Positions 1-8,282 of a stretch of DNA of 64,000 nucleotides are shown piece after piece. The translations under genes and the position numbers were made by a program. The notes beneath the pieces are model-generated. The model ran no database searches and was not told where the DNA came from. It saw only the letters and a program-made list of their open reading frames with translations. Each line of letters starts with the position of its first letter. Position 1 is the stretch's first letter. The stretch is from Salinactinospora qingdaonensis (GTDB taxonomy: Bacteria; Actinomycetota; Actinomycetes; Streptosporangiales; Streptosporangiaceae). Where the stretch lies: positions 186,001-250,000 of the forward strand of contig NZ_BAABDD010000005.1 in assembly GCF_039539445.1 (NCBI RefSeq), given 5' to 3'.

Positions 1-194
1 CCGCTGCGGGAACCGTCGTGGAAAGCGGAGCTAACGAGTCGCTGCCCGCGGAGCTGTTCTCTTCACGTGGCGACGCCGAGAGCTGGTTGGGCGAGACCTG
101 GCGTGAGCTGCGCGAGGCCGGGGCCGAGCAGGTCACGCTCTTGGAAGGGGACCGTACGGTCTACACCATGAGCCTCGACGAAACCGCCGACTGA
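1..194 (+). CDS. C-terminal end of an unrecognised conserved-type protein (partial)
   Basis: An open frame entering from the left edge runs in phase from base 3 to a TGA at 192-194, giving the last 63 residues of a protein. The end is acidic and looks like a compact alpha/beta fragment (a stretch reading WLGETWRELREAGAEQV, followed by VTLLEGDRTVYTMSL). It has strong GC bias at third positions, like the neighbouring genes. I do not recognise the family from this fragment, and the start and most of the protein lie outside the window. Confidence 0.6.
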   Translation, partial: AAGTVVESGANESLPAELFSSRGDAESWLGETWRELREAGAEQVTLLEGDRTVYTMSLDETAD

Positions 195-584
195 GGTCTG
201 CCCGCCGCCCGTCTTCGGCCCCTCGCCGCCGGCAGGGGAACACCGCGGGTGCGCCCGGAAAGCGGGAAACGTCGCGCTTTTGCCGTGCCCGTGCGGCTGC
301 GGCCGGGCGCTGCGCCGCTGGTCAACCGACCACAAGACAGCCGCGGCAAGCCCGGGGAAGGTGAGGGCGTTTTCCACAGCCCACTGGTGCGTTGGAGAGC
401 CGCCAGGCAGGCCCCGCGCCGCGGCGGTAGCCAGTGGCCTTTGCCGGGGCGGGCCGGTGGGAGCCGACGCCGGGTCGGCCCCCACCGGGGACACGCGCGT
501 TTTCGCTCCCTTCCGAATCTTGCGAATCGGCGGGCAGCGCCACGTGGCCGGACCGCATCGCGCCGACGGTCGACCAGCCGGAGA
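195..584. other. 390-bp intergenic stretch between two convergent genes
   Basis: No convincing gene here. A frame at 280-588 begins with a Cys-rich CPCGCG stretch, but it has no clear ribosome-binding site and loses protein-like composition quickly, so I treat it as non-coding. It lies between the 3' ends of two converging genes, where only termination signals would be expected. No strong hairpin with a T-run was seen. Confidence 0.4.
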
Positions 585-1589
585 CTAGGGACGCTGCGCG
601 GGGCTGACGGTGTGGGCCGGATCGCGCTGGATCGAGTCGCCAAGGATCTCGTCGATGCGGCGCATCAGGTCGGCGTCGAGTGTGACGCCGCTGGCGCTGG
701 TGTTGTCGCGCACCTGCTCTGGGCGGGAAGCGCCAATGATGGCCGCTGACACGTTGGGGTGCTGTAGCACCCACGCCACAGCCAGTTGGGCCATGCTGTA
801 GCCCGCCTCGTCGGCGAGCCCCTTGAGCTGCTGCACCCGCGCCAGCAGTTCCTCGTTGTCGATCAGGCGCTTGATGAAACCGGCGCCGCTCTTCTCGTCA
901 GTGGCGCGGCTGCCCTCCGGCGGAGCCTGCCCCGGCAGGTACTTGCCGGTGAGCACTCCCTGGGCGATGGGAGAGAACACGACCTGCCCCAGCCCCTCGC
1001 GCTCGCACACCGGGATGACCTCGGACTCGATGACCCGCCAGATCATGTTGTACTGCGGTTGGTTGGACACGATGCGGTCGAGCCCCATCTCGCCGGCGAT
1101 CTTGAGCGCCCGCTCGATCTCGTCGGCGCGCCACTCCGAGACGCCGATGTAGCAGACTTTGCCCTGGCGTACCAGGTCGTCGAAGGCCCGAAGGGTCTCC
1201 TCCAGCGGGGTGGCGTAGTCGAAACGGTGGGCCTGGTACAGGTCCAGGTAGTCGGTGCCAAGGCGGCGCAGTGTCTGCTCCACCCCCCGCACGATGTGCT
1301 TGCGCGACAGACCGCGGTCGTTCTTGCCCGGCCCGACCGGCCAGAACACCTTAGAGAAGATCTCCAGGCCGTCGCGGCGTTCCCCCTTGAGCGCTTTGCC
1401 GAGAACCTCCTCGGCGCGGCCCTGGGCGTAGGCGTCGGCGGTGTCGAACGTGGTAATCCCCTCGTCGAGTGCCGTACGCACGCACGCGATGGCGGCGTCC
1501 TCTTCGACTTGGGAACCGTGGGTGATCCAGTTACCGTAGGCGATTTCGCTGACAACGAGCCCACTGGTGCCAAGATGACGGAATTCCAT
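585..1589 (-). CDS. Aldo/keto reductase (potassium-channel beta-subunit-like group)
   Basis: A 334-residue NADPH-dependent (beta/alpha)8 oxidoreductase, expected to be cytosolic and to reduce aldehydes or ketones. The AKR catalytic tetrad is visible: D49 and Y54 in FDTADAY, K80 in FSKVFWP and H121 in YQAHRFD. The C-terminal cofactor region IIGASRPEQVRDN is also present. The start ATG at 1589 is preceded by GGGTGA at normal distance. A TAGGGT 8 bases upstream of the ATG could alternatively serve as a -10 of a leaderless mRNA. It is monocistronic and convergent with the gene ending at 194. The substrate cannot be read from sequence. Confidence 0.93.
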   Translation of the reverse strand: MEFRHLGTSGLVVSEIAYGNWITHGSQVEEDAAIACVRTALDEGITTFDTADAYAQGRAEEVLGKALKGERRDGLEIFSKVFWPVGPGKNDRGLSRKHIVRGVEQTLRRLGTDYLDLYQAHRFDYATPLEETLRAFDDLVRQGKVCYIGVSEWRADEIERALKIAGEMGLDRIVSNQPQYNMIWRVIESEVIPVCEREGLGQVVFSPIAQGVLTGKYLPGQAPPEGSRATDEKSGAGFIKRLIDNEELLARVQQLKGLADEAGYSMAQLAVAWVLQHPNVSAAIIGASRPEQVRDNTSASGVTLDADLMRRIDEILGDSIQRDPAHTVSPAQRP

Positions 1590-1766
1590 GGTGTATCACC
1601 CTATGGCGCTGCGGTGGGCAGCCACCACATTTGGCACGGGCGTCACCGCATACCGCGTTGCCCGTGTCGCACCCACCGTGGCCCCTGCGTCGCTGCCCCC
1701 GTGCCGGCGGCCCCGGGGCGCTCGGCTGCCCGGGCCGTGATCCCCGAGTTTTCCCTTAGCTGAGAC

Positions 1767-2378
1767 TCAGGTGCCCGGTGCCACTGGGTCGCCGGCCTTG
1801 AGGCGGGGCTTGGGCATCCGCAGCCGGCGGATTTGCAATTGGCGCATGGCGGCGTACATGGCTACGCCCCGCACCGGCTCGTCGGGGAAGTGTTGCGCCG
1901 CCGAGCGCCGTGCCCGGATTCCGACCTGGAAGCCCTCGAAGACGATGGTGACCATCATCAGTGGCCACACGATGTAGGTCACAGCCAACTGCACCTGCGG
2001 AAAGGGAAGGAACAGCAAGACGATGATGCCCAGCGAGAGGTAGAGGAAGAACTCGCTGACACTGCGGCGGGAGTCGACCAAGTCGCGCACGAAGGCGCGC
2101 TGCGGCCCCCGGTCCTGGGGGCGGAAGTACCGTTCGTCCCCGCGGGCGTAGCCCTGGCGTTCGAGTTGGGCCTGGCGCCGTTGGCGCTCCCGGTACTGCT
2201 GGTAGGCCTCTTTGCGCGTCTTGGGCGCGTTCAGCGGACGGCGTAGGTTTTTTTCGGCCTCTTTGCGTCGGGGCGTGGGGCGATCCTTGGGCGGGGTGTA
2301 GCCCTTGCCGGTGGCGGTGTCGGCTGAGCTGGCCGGGGCCTGCTCGGCTGATGGGGTGGCAGAGCGACGTCGAAACAC
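1767..2378 (-). CDS. DUF3043 membrane protein
   Basis: A 203-residue actinobacterial membrane protein of unknown function. From the GTG start it reads MFRRRSATPS, the usual opening of this family. A long Arg/Lys/Gln-rich cytoplasmic arm (about 1-105, with KGYTPPKDRPTPRRKEAEKN) follows, then two membrane segments near 109-127 and 130-148, and a basic tail. An in-frame ATG at 2408 would add ten residues, but GTG at 2378 fits the family and sits seven bases after a TACCCT -10, suggesting a leaderless transcript. It is divergent from pspA. From memory, M. tuberculosis Rv2206 is the syntenic equivalent. Confidence 0.85.
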   Translation of the reverse strand: MFRRRSATPSAEQAPASSADTATGKGYTPPKDRPTPRRKEAEKNLRRPLNAPKTRKEAYQQYRERQRRQAQLERQGYARGDERYFRPQDRGPQRAFVRDLVDSRRSVSEFFLYLSLGIIVLLFLPFPQVQLAVTYIVWPLMMVTIVFEGFQVGIRARRSAAQHFPDEPVRGVAMYAAMRQLQIRRLRMPKPRLKAGDPVAPGT

Positions 2379-2385
2379 ACCCCTT

Positions 2386-2391
2386 AGGGTA
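2386..2391 (-). promoter_or_regulatory. -10 box for the DUF3043 gene (leaderless type)
   Basis: TACCCT on the minus strand, then seven bases (AAGGGGT), then the GTG start. The spacing puts +1 at or next to the start codon. No good -35 is seen. Confidence 0.5.
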
Positions 2392-2417
2392 ACCGGTTCC
2401 CTGTTCATGGCGACCTG

Positions 2418-2444
2418 TTGCGATAGCGCGTAGGGTTGTATAAA
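2418..2444 (+). promoter_or_regulatory. Putative pspA promoter
   Basis: TTGCGA (2418-2423) and TATAAA (2439-2444) are separated by 15 bases, with the A/T-rich -10 standing out from its GC-rich surroundings. It lies about 50 bases upstream of the pspA ATG. The spacing is short, so the exact -35 is uncertain. Confidence 0.4.
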
Positions 2445-2495
2445 GCGCCCGCCGGGAACAGCCGAGTATGGACCGAGAAGGGGACGGCCACGCCG

Positions 2496-3296
2496 ATGAG
2501 CGTGTTTCAGCGACTTTCCATGATCTTCAAGTCCAAGGCCACAAAAGCCCTGGACTCCGTCGAGGACCCGCGAGAGACCCTCGACTACTCGTACCAGAAG
2601 CAGCTTGATCTGCTCCAGAAAGTCCGGCGTGGCGTTGCAGACGTCGCCACGTCCCGTAAGCGGGTGGAGCTGCAAATCCAGCAACTCGAACAGCAGTCGG
2701 GCAAGCTCGAGACGCAGAGCCGCACCGCCCTCAGCCAGGGCCGTGAGGATCTGGCCCGCGAAGCCCTCACCCGACGCTCGGGGTTGCAGTCTCAGATCGA
2801 GAATCTGCGCCAGCAGCACGAGCAGCTCCAGGGGGAGGAGCAGAAACTGACGCTGGCCGCGCAGCGGCTCCAGACCAAGGTCGACTCCTTCCGCACCCGC
2901 AAGGAGACCATCAAGGCCACCTACACCGCCGCGCAGGCCCAGACCCAGATCAGCGAGGCGTTCTCCGGCATCTCCGAGGAGATGAGCGACGTCGGGATGG
3001 CCATCGAGCGCGCCGAGGACCGCACCACCGAGATGCAGGCCCGCGCCGGCGCCGTCGACGAGCTGCTGGCCTCCGGTGCTCTCGACGACGTCTCGGGTAC
3101 GCAAAAGGACGACATTCAGGCGGAGCTGGACCGCATGGCCAGCACCGACGGTGTCGAACTGGAGTTGCAGCGCCTCAAGGGCGAAGTCGGCCAAGGCAGC
3201 AGCTCCAGCACGCAGCAGCTCGAGAGTGGCACCGGTGACGCGTCGCAGACTGGCCAGCAGGCCCAGTCTCCCAACCGGCAGGGGGAGGGCGCGTGA
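2496..3296 (+). CDS. pspA: PspA/IM30 (Vipp1) family envelope-stress protein
   Basis: A 266-residue PspA/IM30 protein, an ESCRT-III-like peripheral membrane protein that coats and stabilises the inner leaflet of the cytoplasmic membrane under stress. The protein is nearly all charged coiled coil (about 25-225), beginning with the family opening MSVFQRLSMIFKSKATKALD and ending in a Ser/Gln-rich tail. The reading frame extends further upstream, but ATG 2496 has GAAGGGGA before it and matches the family N-terminus. It overlaps the next gene by four bases and so forms an operon with pspAA. The htpX-pspAB pair follows. Confidence 0.93.
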   Translation: MSVFQRLSMIFKSKATKALDSVEDPRETLDYSYQKQLDLLQKVRRGVADVATSRKRVELQIQQLEQQSGKLETQSRTALSQGREDLAREALTRRSGLQSQIENLRQQHEQLQGEEQKLTLAAQRLQTKVDSFRTRKETIKATYTAAQAQTQISEAFSGISEEMSDVGMAIERAEDRTTEMQARAGAVDELLASGALDDVSGTQKDDIQAELDRMASTDGVELELQRLKGEVGQGSSSSTQQLESGTGDASQTGQQAQSPNRQGEGA

Positions 3297-3595
3297 TCGT
3301 CCGAATCATGGAGGAGGGACAGTTCGACCTCTCCGAAGCGGATCTGGACCTGCTGAACTCCTTCGACAGCACGTTGGAGCGAGCCATCGAGACCGGCCAT
3401 GAGGACGAGTTCCGGGCCGCGCTGCACGACCTGCTAGCCCGGGTGCGTCACGACGGCAAGCCGCTGCCGCTCGACGCCCTCCAACCCTCTGAGGTCATCC
3501 TGCCGCCCTCGGACGCAAGCATGGAGGAAGTCCGCGCCATGCTCGGCGACGAGGGGCTCATTCCCGACACTCCCGATATCGCGGATCGCACGTGA
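3293..3595 (+). CDS. pspAA: PspA-associated protein PspAA
   Basis: A 100-residue acidic protein that I assign to the PspAA family from its size and position directly after pspA and from the stretch FDLSEADLDLLNSFDSTLERAI. PspAA domains accompany PspA in actinobacteria and archaea and are thought to modulate it. The GTG start overlaps the pspA stop (GTGA), so translation is probably coupled. It contains no membrane segment or catalytic motif. The assignment rests on context plus the short conserved pattern. Confidence 0.8.
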   Translation: MIVRIMEEGQFDLSEADLDLLNSFDSTLERAIETGHEDEFRAALHDLLARVRHDGKPLPLDALQPSEVILPPSDASMEEVRAMLGDEGLIPDTPDIADRT

Positions 3596-3661
3596 CCTGT
3601 TCCGGTGGGCGCGCGGGGCGACGCCGACCCTGCCCATTGTCGTAGCTCGTTCCTCGTCGGT

Positions 3662-3687
3662 GATCCCGGGCCCGCGGGCCCGGGATC
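3662..3687. terminator. Perfect 26-bp GC palindrome after pspA-pspAA
   Basis: Two 12-base arms (GATCCCGGGCCC and its complement) around a central GC form a perfect inverted repeat 67 bases after pspAA. There is no T-run, which is common for actinobacterial hairpin terminators. Because it is symmetrical it could also be a protein-binding palindrome. Confidence 0.45.
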
Positions 3688-3851
3688 GAACGTCTCTTGT
3701 GCGTCTTCGCTGCCGCAGCCCCGTTGCACCACCCGGCCGCCGCGCTCGCGTGGCCCCTCCCGATTCCGCCACATTGTCGCCCCTCGTCTGATTTCCCATA
3801 AAATTCCTGGTCAGAGGGTATGTGCGTGGTTTCGGCGAAAGGTGGCCCGCT

Positions 3852-4766
3852 GTGGCTGGTTCCCGCTTCATCCCCGACCGCGGGCTCACGGCCCGCATGG
3901 TCACGACGATGACCCTGCTCGGCATCGTCTACGTCGCCTTCATCGTCGCCCTGATCCTCGTGGGCATGCCATGGTGGCTGGTGGCGCTGATCGTCGTCGG
4001 TTTCGCCATCGTGCAGTACTTCTCCTCCGACAAGATCGCGCTGTATGCGATGGGCGCGCGGGAGGTCTCCCCAGACGAGGCCCCCGAACTGCACGCCGTC
4101 GTCGACCGGCTGTGCGCGATGGCCGATATGACCAAGCCCCGGGTGGCCCTCGCACGCAGCGACGTCCCCAACGCCTTCGCCACCGGACACCGGGAGCACA
4201 GGTCGGTGGTCTGCGCGACCACGGGCCTGATGCGCCGACTCGACACCGCCGAGCTGGAGGCGGTGCTGGCCCACGAACTGTCCCACGTCGCCCACCGCGA
4301 CGTCGTGGTGATGACCATCGCCGGTTTCCTCGGCATCGTGGCCGGTTTCCTCACCCAGATGGGGCTGCGCTTCACCCTCCTCAGTGGCGGGCGCGGTCGC
4401 GACAGCGCCAACCCGGCCCTGGTCGCTCTCGCGGTGGTGGCCGTAAGCGCGGTGGTCTGGGCACTCAGCTTCCTGCTCACTCGAGCCCTGTCGCGCTACC
4501 GCGAACTGGCGGCCGACCGCGCCGCGGCCTACCTGACGGCACGCCCCTCCTCATTGGGCAGCGCACTGACCAAGATCACCGGCGACATCGCCCGCATCCC
4601 CTCCCGCGATCTGCGCCGCGTGGAACCGTTTAACGCCTTCTTCTTCACCCCCGCCTTCACCAAGAGCGGGTTCAGCCTCAGTCAGCTCTTCGCCACCCAC
4701 CCGCCCGTGCAGCGGCGGTTGGACCAGCTCGCCGACATCTCTCGACAACTGGGCAGCGGCGCATGA
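3852..4766 (+). CDS. htpX: HtpX-like M48 zinc metalloprotease
   Basis: A 304-residue integral-membrane zinc protease that removes damaged membrane proteins. Two N-terminal membrane helices (about 18-55) are followed by the M48 motif HELSH (H141, E142, H145), further hydrophobic segments near 155-215, and the third zinc ligand Glu218 in RELAADR. GTG 3852 is preferred because AAAGG lies nine bases upstream and the protein then begins MAGSRFIPDRGLTARM, typical of actinobacterial HtpX. The frame could start at GTG 3822. It lies between pspAA and pspAB, so it probably belongs to the same membrane-stress response. Confidence 0.9.
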   Translation: MAGSRFIPDRGLTARMVTTMTLLGIVYVAFIVALILVGMPWWLVALIVVGFAIVQYFSSDKIALYAMGAREVSPDEAPELHAVVDRLCAMADMTKPRVALARSDVPNAFATGHREHRSVVCATTGLMRRLDTAELEAVLAHELSHVAHRDVVVMTIAGFLGIVAGFLTQMGLRFTLLSGGRGRDSANPALVALAVVAVSAVVWALSFLLTRALSRYRELAADRAAAYLTARPSSLGSALTKITGDIARIPSRDLRRVEPFNAFFFTPAFTKSGFSLSQLFATHPPVQRRLDQLADISRQLGSGA

Positions 4767-4817
4767 GCGTCGCTCGTCGCGGCGGACCCGTGCGCTATCA
4801 AAACAAGGGAGAAGCCG

Positions 4818-5396
4818 ATGGGTTTCCTGCGGGCCCTGCTGGGTCGGTCCAAGCCGGCCAAGCCCGACCTCGACCGCCTCTTCGCCCTACCGTCGGCGGC
4901 CGTGACACTGCGCGCCACGGCCGGTTTCCTCCCCTCGGGCACGGCATCGGTGGCCTTCCGGGCCGCCGAGGGGCCGGCCTTCGCCGACCTGCAACGCGAC
5001 CTCACCGAACTCCTCAACGCCAACAGCCACCACGCGGTCGAGCCGGTCAACGACGAGTACGGCTACACATGGCTGGTGCTCCGGCACGATCCGGCCGACC
5101 CCAGCGCCGTCGGCGAGCTCGTCACCGACCTGCACGCTGTCAACTCCACCTTGGAAAGCGCCGGCTTCGGCCCGGCGCTGCTGTGCTCGCTGGTGACCTT
5201 CGCCGACGACAGCCACCACCGCGTCGCGCTGGTCTACCTCTACAAGCGCGGCACCTTCTACCCCTTCGCTCCCACTCGGGACGGGCGCCGGGACAACGCA
5301 CTGGAGTTACGGGTCGAGGCATCCCTGCGTGACGACCTGGCCATGGAGCCCGACAAGGCGCGCTGGTTTCCCGTCTACGGCGCTCCCGGTCTATAA
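4818..5396 (+). CDS. pspAB: PspA-associated protein PspAB
   Basis: A 192-residue soluble protein recognised as PspAB. It has the MGFLRALLGRSK opening, a central region FRAAEGPAFADLQRDLTELL, and a C-terminal VYLYKRGTFYPFAP stretch. PspAB is a partner in actinobacterial Psp systems and is usually encoded beside htpX, as here (51-base gap). GGGAGAA precedes the ATG at good distance. Its biochemical role is not established. I infer participation in membrane-stress sensing from the conserved pspA-pspAA-htpX-pspAB neighbourhood. Confidence 0.82.
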   Translation: MGFLRALLGRSKPAKPDLDRLFALPSAAVTLRATAGFLPSGTASVAFRAAEGPAFADLQRDLTELLNANSHHAVEPVNDEYGYTWLVLRHDPADPSAVGELVTDLHAVNSTLESAGFGPALLCSLVTFADDSHHRVALVYLYKRGTFYPFAPTRDGRRDNALELRVEASLRDDLAMEPDKARWFPVYGAPGL

Positions 5397-5496
5397 CCGG
5401 CCATCGGGAAGGCGCCGGCAACGTGGCAGCGCATTGACACCCCCGCAGGGAGGCGGTAACCAGCTCATAACCCCTCACCGCAGTCTAGGAGCCTCG

Positions 5497-6297
5497 TTGC
5501 CCAAGACCCCGCCGCCCGACCAGTGCCATCGCCTCTCCCACGAGACCTACGTCGACGCCCTCGCCGCCGAAACGCGACGCATGGCCGCCACCGTGGCCGG
5601 TGCCGACCTCACCGCCACCGTCCCCACCTGTCCCGAGTGGGATCTCGGCAAGCTCGTGCGCCACGTCTCCCGCGTGCACCGCTGGGTGAACACTCTGGTC
5701 AAGCATGGCATCACCGAGCCGACCCCCAGGAGCGAGCTGCCCAGGCCCGCCGCTCCCGAGCGCGCCGAGGACTATCCCGCCTGGCTCACCAGCGGAGCCG
5801 AAGAGCTGGCCACGGTGCTGCGCGCCGCCGACCCCAACGCCCCGGTGTGGAACTGGAGCACCGACCACTACGTGCGCTTCTGGTCCCGGCGCATGCTGCA
5901 CGAGACGATCGTTCACCGCGTCGACGCCGAGCTGACCGTGGGGATCAAGCCCGCCGTGGAGCCGTGGTGGGCCGTGGACACCATCGATGAACTGTTCAGC
6001 AACCTCGCCGCGGCACGGTTCGGCGACACCCGTCGGCAGTTCCAAGGTGACGGCTCGGTGCTGGCCCTGGCCGCCACCGACGTCGACGTCCACTGGCGCG
6101 TGCACCTCCACGCGCGCGACTTCACCCTGGGCCACGCCGCGCCCGACGCGCCCGCGACCTCGACGCTGGCCGGACCCGCCGGCGAGCTGGCGCTTACCGT
6201 GAGCCGGCGCCGCCCGTTGGAGCCGTCCGCCCGTGGCTGCACGCTTACGGGCGAGCGCGCCCCCTGGGACTCGTGGCTGTCGACTCTGGCGTTCTAG
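5497..6297 (+). CDS. Mycothiol-dependent maleylpyruvate isomerase family protein (MDMPI/DinB-like)
   Basis: A 266-residue protein with an N-terminal MDMPI metal-binding domain. Histidines are suitably placed in RHVSRVHRWVN (about residues 50-60) and in RMLHETIVHRVDAE, the family pattern for a divalent metal site. A C-terminal SCP2-like domain follows. Family members use mycothiol or another thiol cofactor, which fits an actinobacterium. Start TTG 5497 is chosen because AGGAG precedes it. The frame runs further upstream but lacks a ribosome site there. The substrate is unknown and the family is broad, so no pathway is assigned. Confidence 0.85.
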   Translation: MPKTPPPDQCHRLSHETYVDALAAETRRMAATVAGADLTATVPTCPEWDLGKLVRHVSRVHRWVNTLVKHGITEPTPRSELPRPAAPERAEDYPAWLTSGAEELATVLRAADPNAPVWNWSTDHYVRFWSRRMLHETIVHRVDAELTVGIKPAVEPWWAVDTIDELFSNLAAARFGDTRRQFQGDGSVLALAATDVDVHWRVHLHARDFTLGHAAPDAPATSTLAGPAGELALTVSRRRPLEPSARGCTLTGERAPWDSWLSTLAF

Positions 6298-6354
6298 CCG
6301 CGCACCGCCGGCCCACGTGCGCCCTCGCCTGGGCGTCCGGGCAGACTAAAGAGC

Positions 6355-7464
6355 GTGCGTATCCTCATAGCTCCAGACAAGTTCGCCGGAACCCTCACCG
6401 CGGTCGAGGCCGCCGAAGCCATCGCCGAAGGCTGGCGTTCCGTTTCCCCCGACACTGAGTGTGATCTCGTCCCGCTCTCCGACGGCGGTCCCGGCTTTGT
6501 CGAGGTCCTCCACGCGAATCTGGGCGGCAGGCGCGTCAGTTGCTCGGTCACCGGGCCGCTGGGCGAGCCCGTCACAGCCGACTATCTCCTCGTCGGAGAG
6601 GGCACACTTACCGCCTACATCGAGAGCGCGCAGGCCTGCGGGCTGCACCTGGTGCCCTCCGAGCAGCGCGACCCGGAACGGGCCACCAGCTATGGCGTCG
6701 GCGAACTCATCGACCGGGCCGTGGCCGCGGGGGCGCGTACCGTCGTCGTGGGGCTGGGCGGCAGCGCCACCAACGACGGCGGCGCCGGTATGCTCGCCGC
6801 GCTCGGTGCCCAGCCCAGCGCCCAACTGTGCAGCGGCGGCGCGGCGCTGGCCCGGCTTTCCGGCGCCCCCGACCTCTCCGCCGCCCGCGCGCGTACCGAT
6901 GGCGTCACGCTGGTGGCCGCCACCGACGTCGACAGCACCCTGCTGGGTATCCACGGAGCCAGCGCTGTGTTCGGCCCGCAGAAGGGGGCCGACGCCGACC
7001 AGGTCCAGCGGCTCGACGCCGCTCTCACCACCTTCGCCCTCGCCACCGACCCCGCGGCGCTGCGTGAGGCTCCCGGCTCTGGCGCGGCGGGCGGTCTGGG
7101 CTACGGGCTGCTGCTGTTGGGCGGCACGATCGAGTCGGGCGTGGCCCGCGTGCTGGGCACGGTGGGGTTCAGCGGCTACGCCACCTCGGCCGACGCCGTC
7201 ATCACCGGCGAGGGGTCCTTTGACTTCCAGTCGCTGCGCGGCAAGTTGCCCCACGGTGTGGCCAAAGTCGCCACCGAGTACGGCAGGGCCTGTCTCGTGT
7301 TGGCCGGCAACGTGGCTGTGGGCCGGCGCGAGGCAGTGGCGGCGGGCATCACCGAGACCTACTCCCTGGTCGACTCCGCTGGATCGGTGGAGGCTGCCCT
7401 CGCCCAGCCCGCTGCTGAGCTGCGGGCGCTCGCAGCCCAGGTGGCCCGGCGCTGGCGGCGGTGA
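6355..7464 (+). CDS. glxK: Glycerate kinase (type I, GarK/GlxK)
   Basis: A 369-residue kinase that phosphorylates D-glycerate. Visible family motifs are IAPDKFAGTLTAVEAAEAI at the N-terminus, PLSDGGPGF near residue 43, GLGGSATNDGGAGML near 135-150, and FGPQKGA with a conserved acidic residue (about 205). There is no Shine-Dalgarno before GTG 6355. Instead CAGACT lies exactly seven bases upstream, close to the TANNNT-N7-start pattern seen before other genes here, so the mRNA is probably leaderless. The neighbouring erpA and adenosine kinase genes match the order Rv2205c-Rv2204c-Rv2202c of M. tuberculosis. Confidence 0.93.
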   Translation: MRILIAPDKFAGTLTAVEAAEAIAEGWRSVSPDTECDLVPLSDGGPGFVEVLHANLGGRRVSCSVTGPLGEPVTADYLLVGEGTLTAYIESAQACGLHLVPSEQRDPERATSYGVGELIDRAVAAGARTVVVGLGGSATNDGGAGMLAALGAQPSAQLCSGGAALARLSGAPDLSAARARTDGVTLVAATDVDSTLLGIHGASAVFGPQKGADADQVQRLDAALTTFALATDPAALREAPGSGAAGGLGYGLLLLGGTIESGVARVLGTVGFSGYATSADAVITGEGSFDFQSLRGKLPHGVAKVATEYGRACLVLAGNVAVGRREAVAAGITETYSLVDSAGSVEAALAQPAAELRALAAQVARRWRR

Positions 7465-7649
7465 CGGGCCTGGCGGAGCGGATCATAGCCAGGTGTACAA
7501 CGACGACCTACCCTGGAGGCCAGCAGAGGCCACCCCAGAGGGGGGTCACCCCCAGGCGGGGAATGCACGAAATCGATCAGACGTTATACGACGTTGCAGA
7601 GCATGGAGGTCGCCGCAGCGGCGGCCACCCGTTTTGGAGGATCTAGCAG

Positions 7650-8000
7650 ATGACGGTTCAAAGCGAGGCCCCCGCGCAGGGTGTCATCCTGACTGACGAC
7701 GCGGCAGCCAAGGTCAAGGCCCTGCTGGAGCAAGAGGGCCGCGAGGACCTGCGGCTTCGGGTCGCCGTCCAGCCGGGTGGCTGCTCGGGGCTGCGCTACC
7801 AGTTGTTCTTCGACGAGCGTGAGCTCGACGGTGACGTGGTGGCCGACTTCAGCGGCGTCGAGGTTGTCACTGACCGCATGAGTGCTCCTTATCTCATCGG
7901 CGCCACGATCGACTTCGTCGACACCATCGAAAAGCAGGGCTTCACCATCGACAACCCCAACGCCACCGGCTCTTGCGCTTGCGGTGATTCCTTCCACTAG
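7650..8000 (+). CDS. erpA: Iron-sulfur cluster insertion protein, HesB/IscA/ErpA family
   Basis: A 116-residue A-type carrier that hands Fe-S clusters to apoproteins. The three ligand cysteines are present: C45 in GGCSG and C109/C111 in SCACG, at the usual C-terminal position. GGAGG stands before the ATG. It is the only cluster carrier in the window and lies close to Fe-S users such as the Rieske protein QcrA. A long hairpin follows directly after the stop, so it is probably transcribed separately from the next gene. Confidence 0.94.
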   Translation: MTVQSEAPAQGVILTDDAAAKVKALLEQEGREDLRLRVAVQPGGCSGLRYQLFFDERELDGDVVADFSGVEVVTDRMSAPYLIGATIDFVDTIEKQGFTIDNPNATGSCACGDSFH

Positions 8001-8066
8001 GCCCGGACACGGGGGCTCAGGTGGAGTCCACTAGGCTTCCCTAGCGGCGCTGCCCCGAACAGCCTC

Positions 8067-8102
8067 GCGATGGCCCGCACGGGGAACCGTGCGGGCCATC
8101 GT
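8067..8102 (+). terminator. Strong hairpin terminator after erpA
   Basis: A perfect 15-base stem (8068-8082 with 8087-8101) closes a GGAA tetraloop, plus one outer G-U pair. It lies 67 bases after the erpA stop and is followed by only weakly T-rich sequence. Confidence 0.8.
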
Positions 8103-8282
8103 CGTGTCCAGGTGGTTTTCCCGTGGGCGCGGTGGGCGCGAATCGCGTCGAGGCGCTGTCCTCGGGGGCGCTGGCCTGCACCGATCGTGTCTGATTTGCC
8201 CCAAGGGTGTGGTTCGAATAGGCCGGTCGGTACTCTTGAGGTCTTGTCCGAACGTGTCCCCACACACAAGGAGCCCTCCGCA

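Noticed and set aside
280..588. A 102-codon Cys-rich frame with CPCGCG near its start
   Set aside because: No ribosome-binding site and no sustained protein-like composition; overlaps the 3' end of the aldo/keto reductase gene.
2409..3194. Long open frame antisense to pspA, continuous with the DUF3043 gene (475 codons in total)
   Set aside because: It is a GC-bias shadow of pspA. The family start and a leaderless promoter place the real DUF3043 start at 2378.
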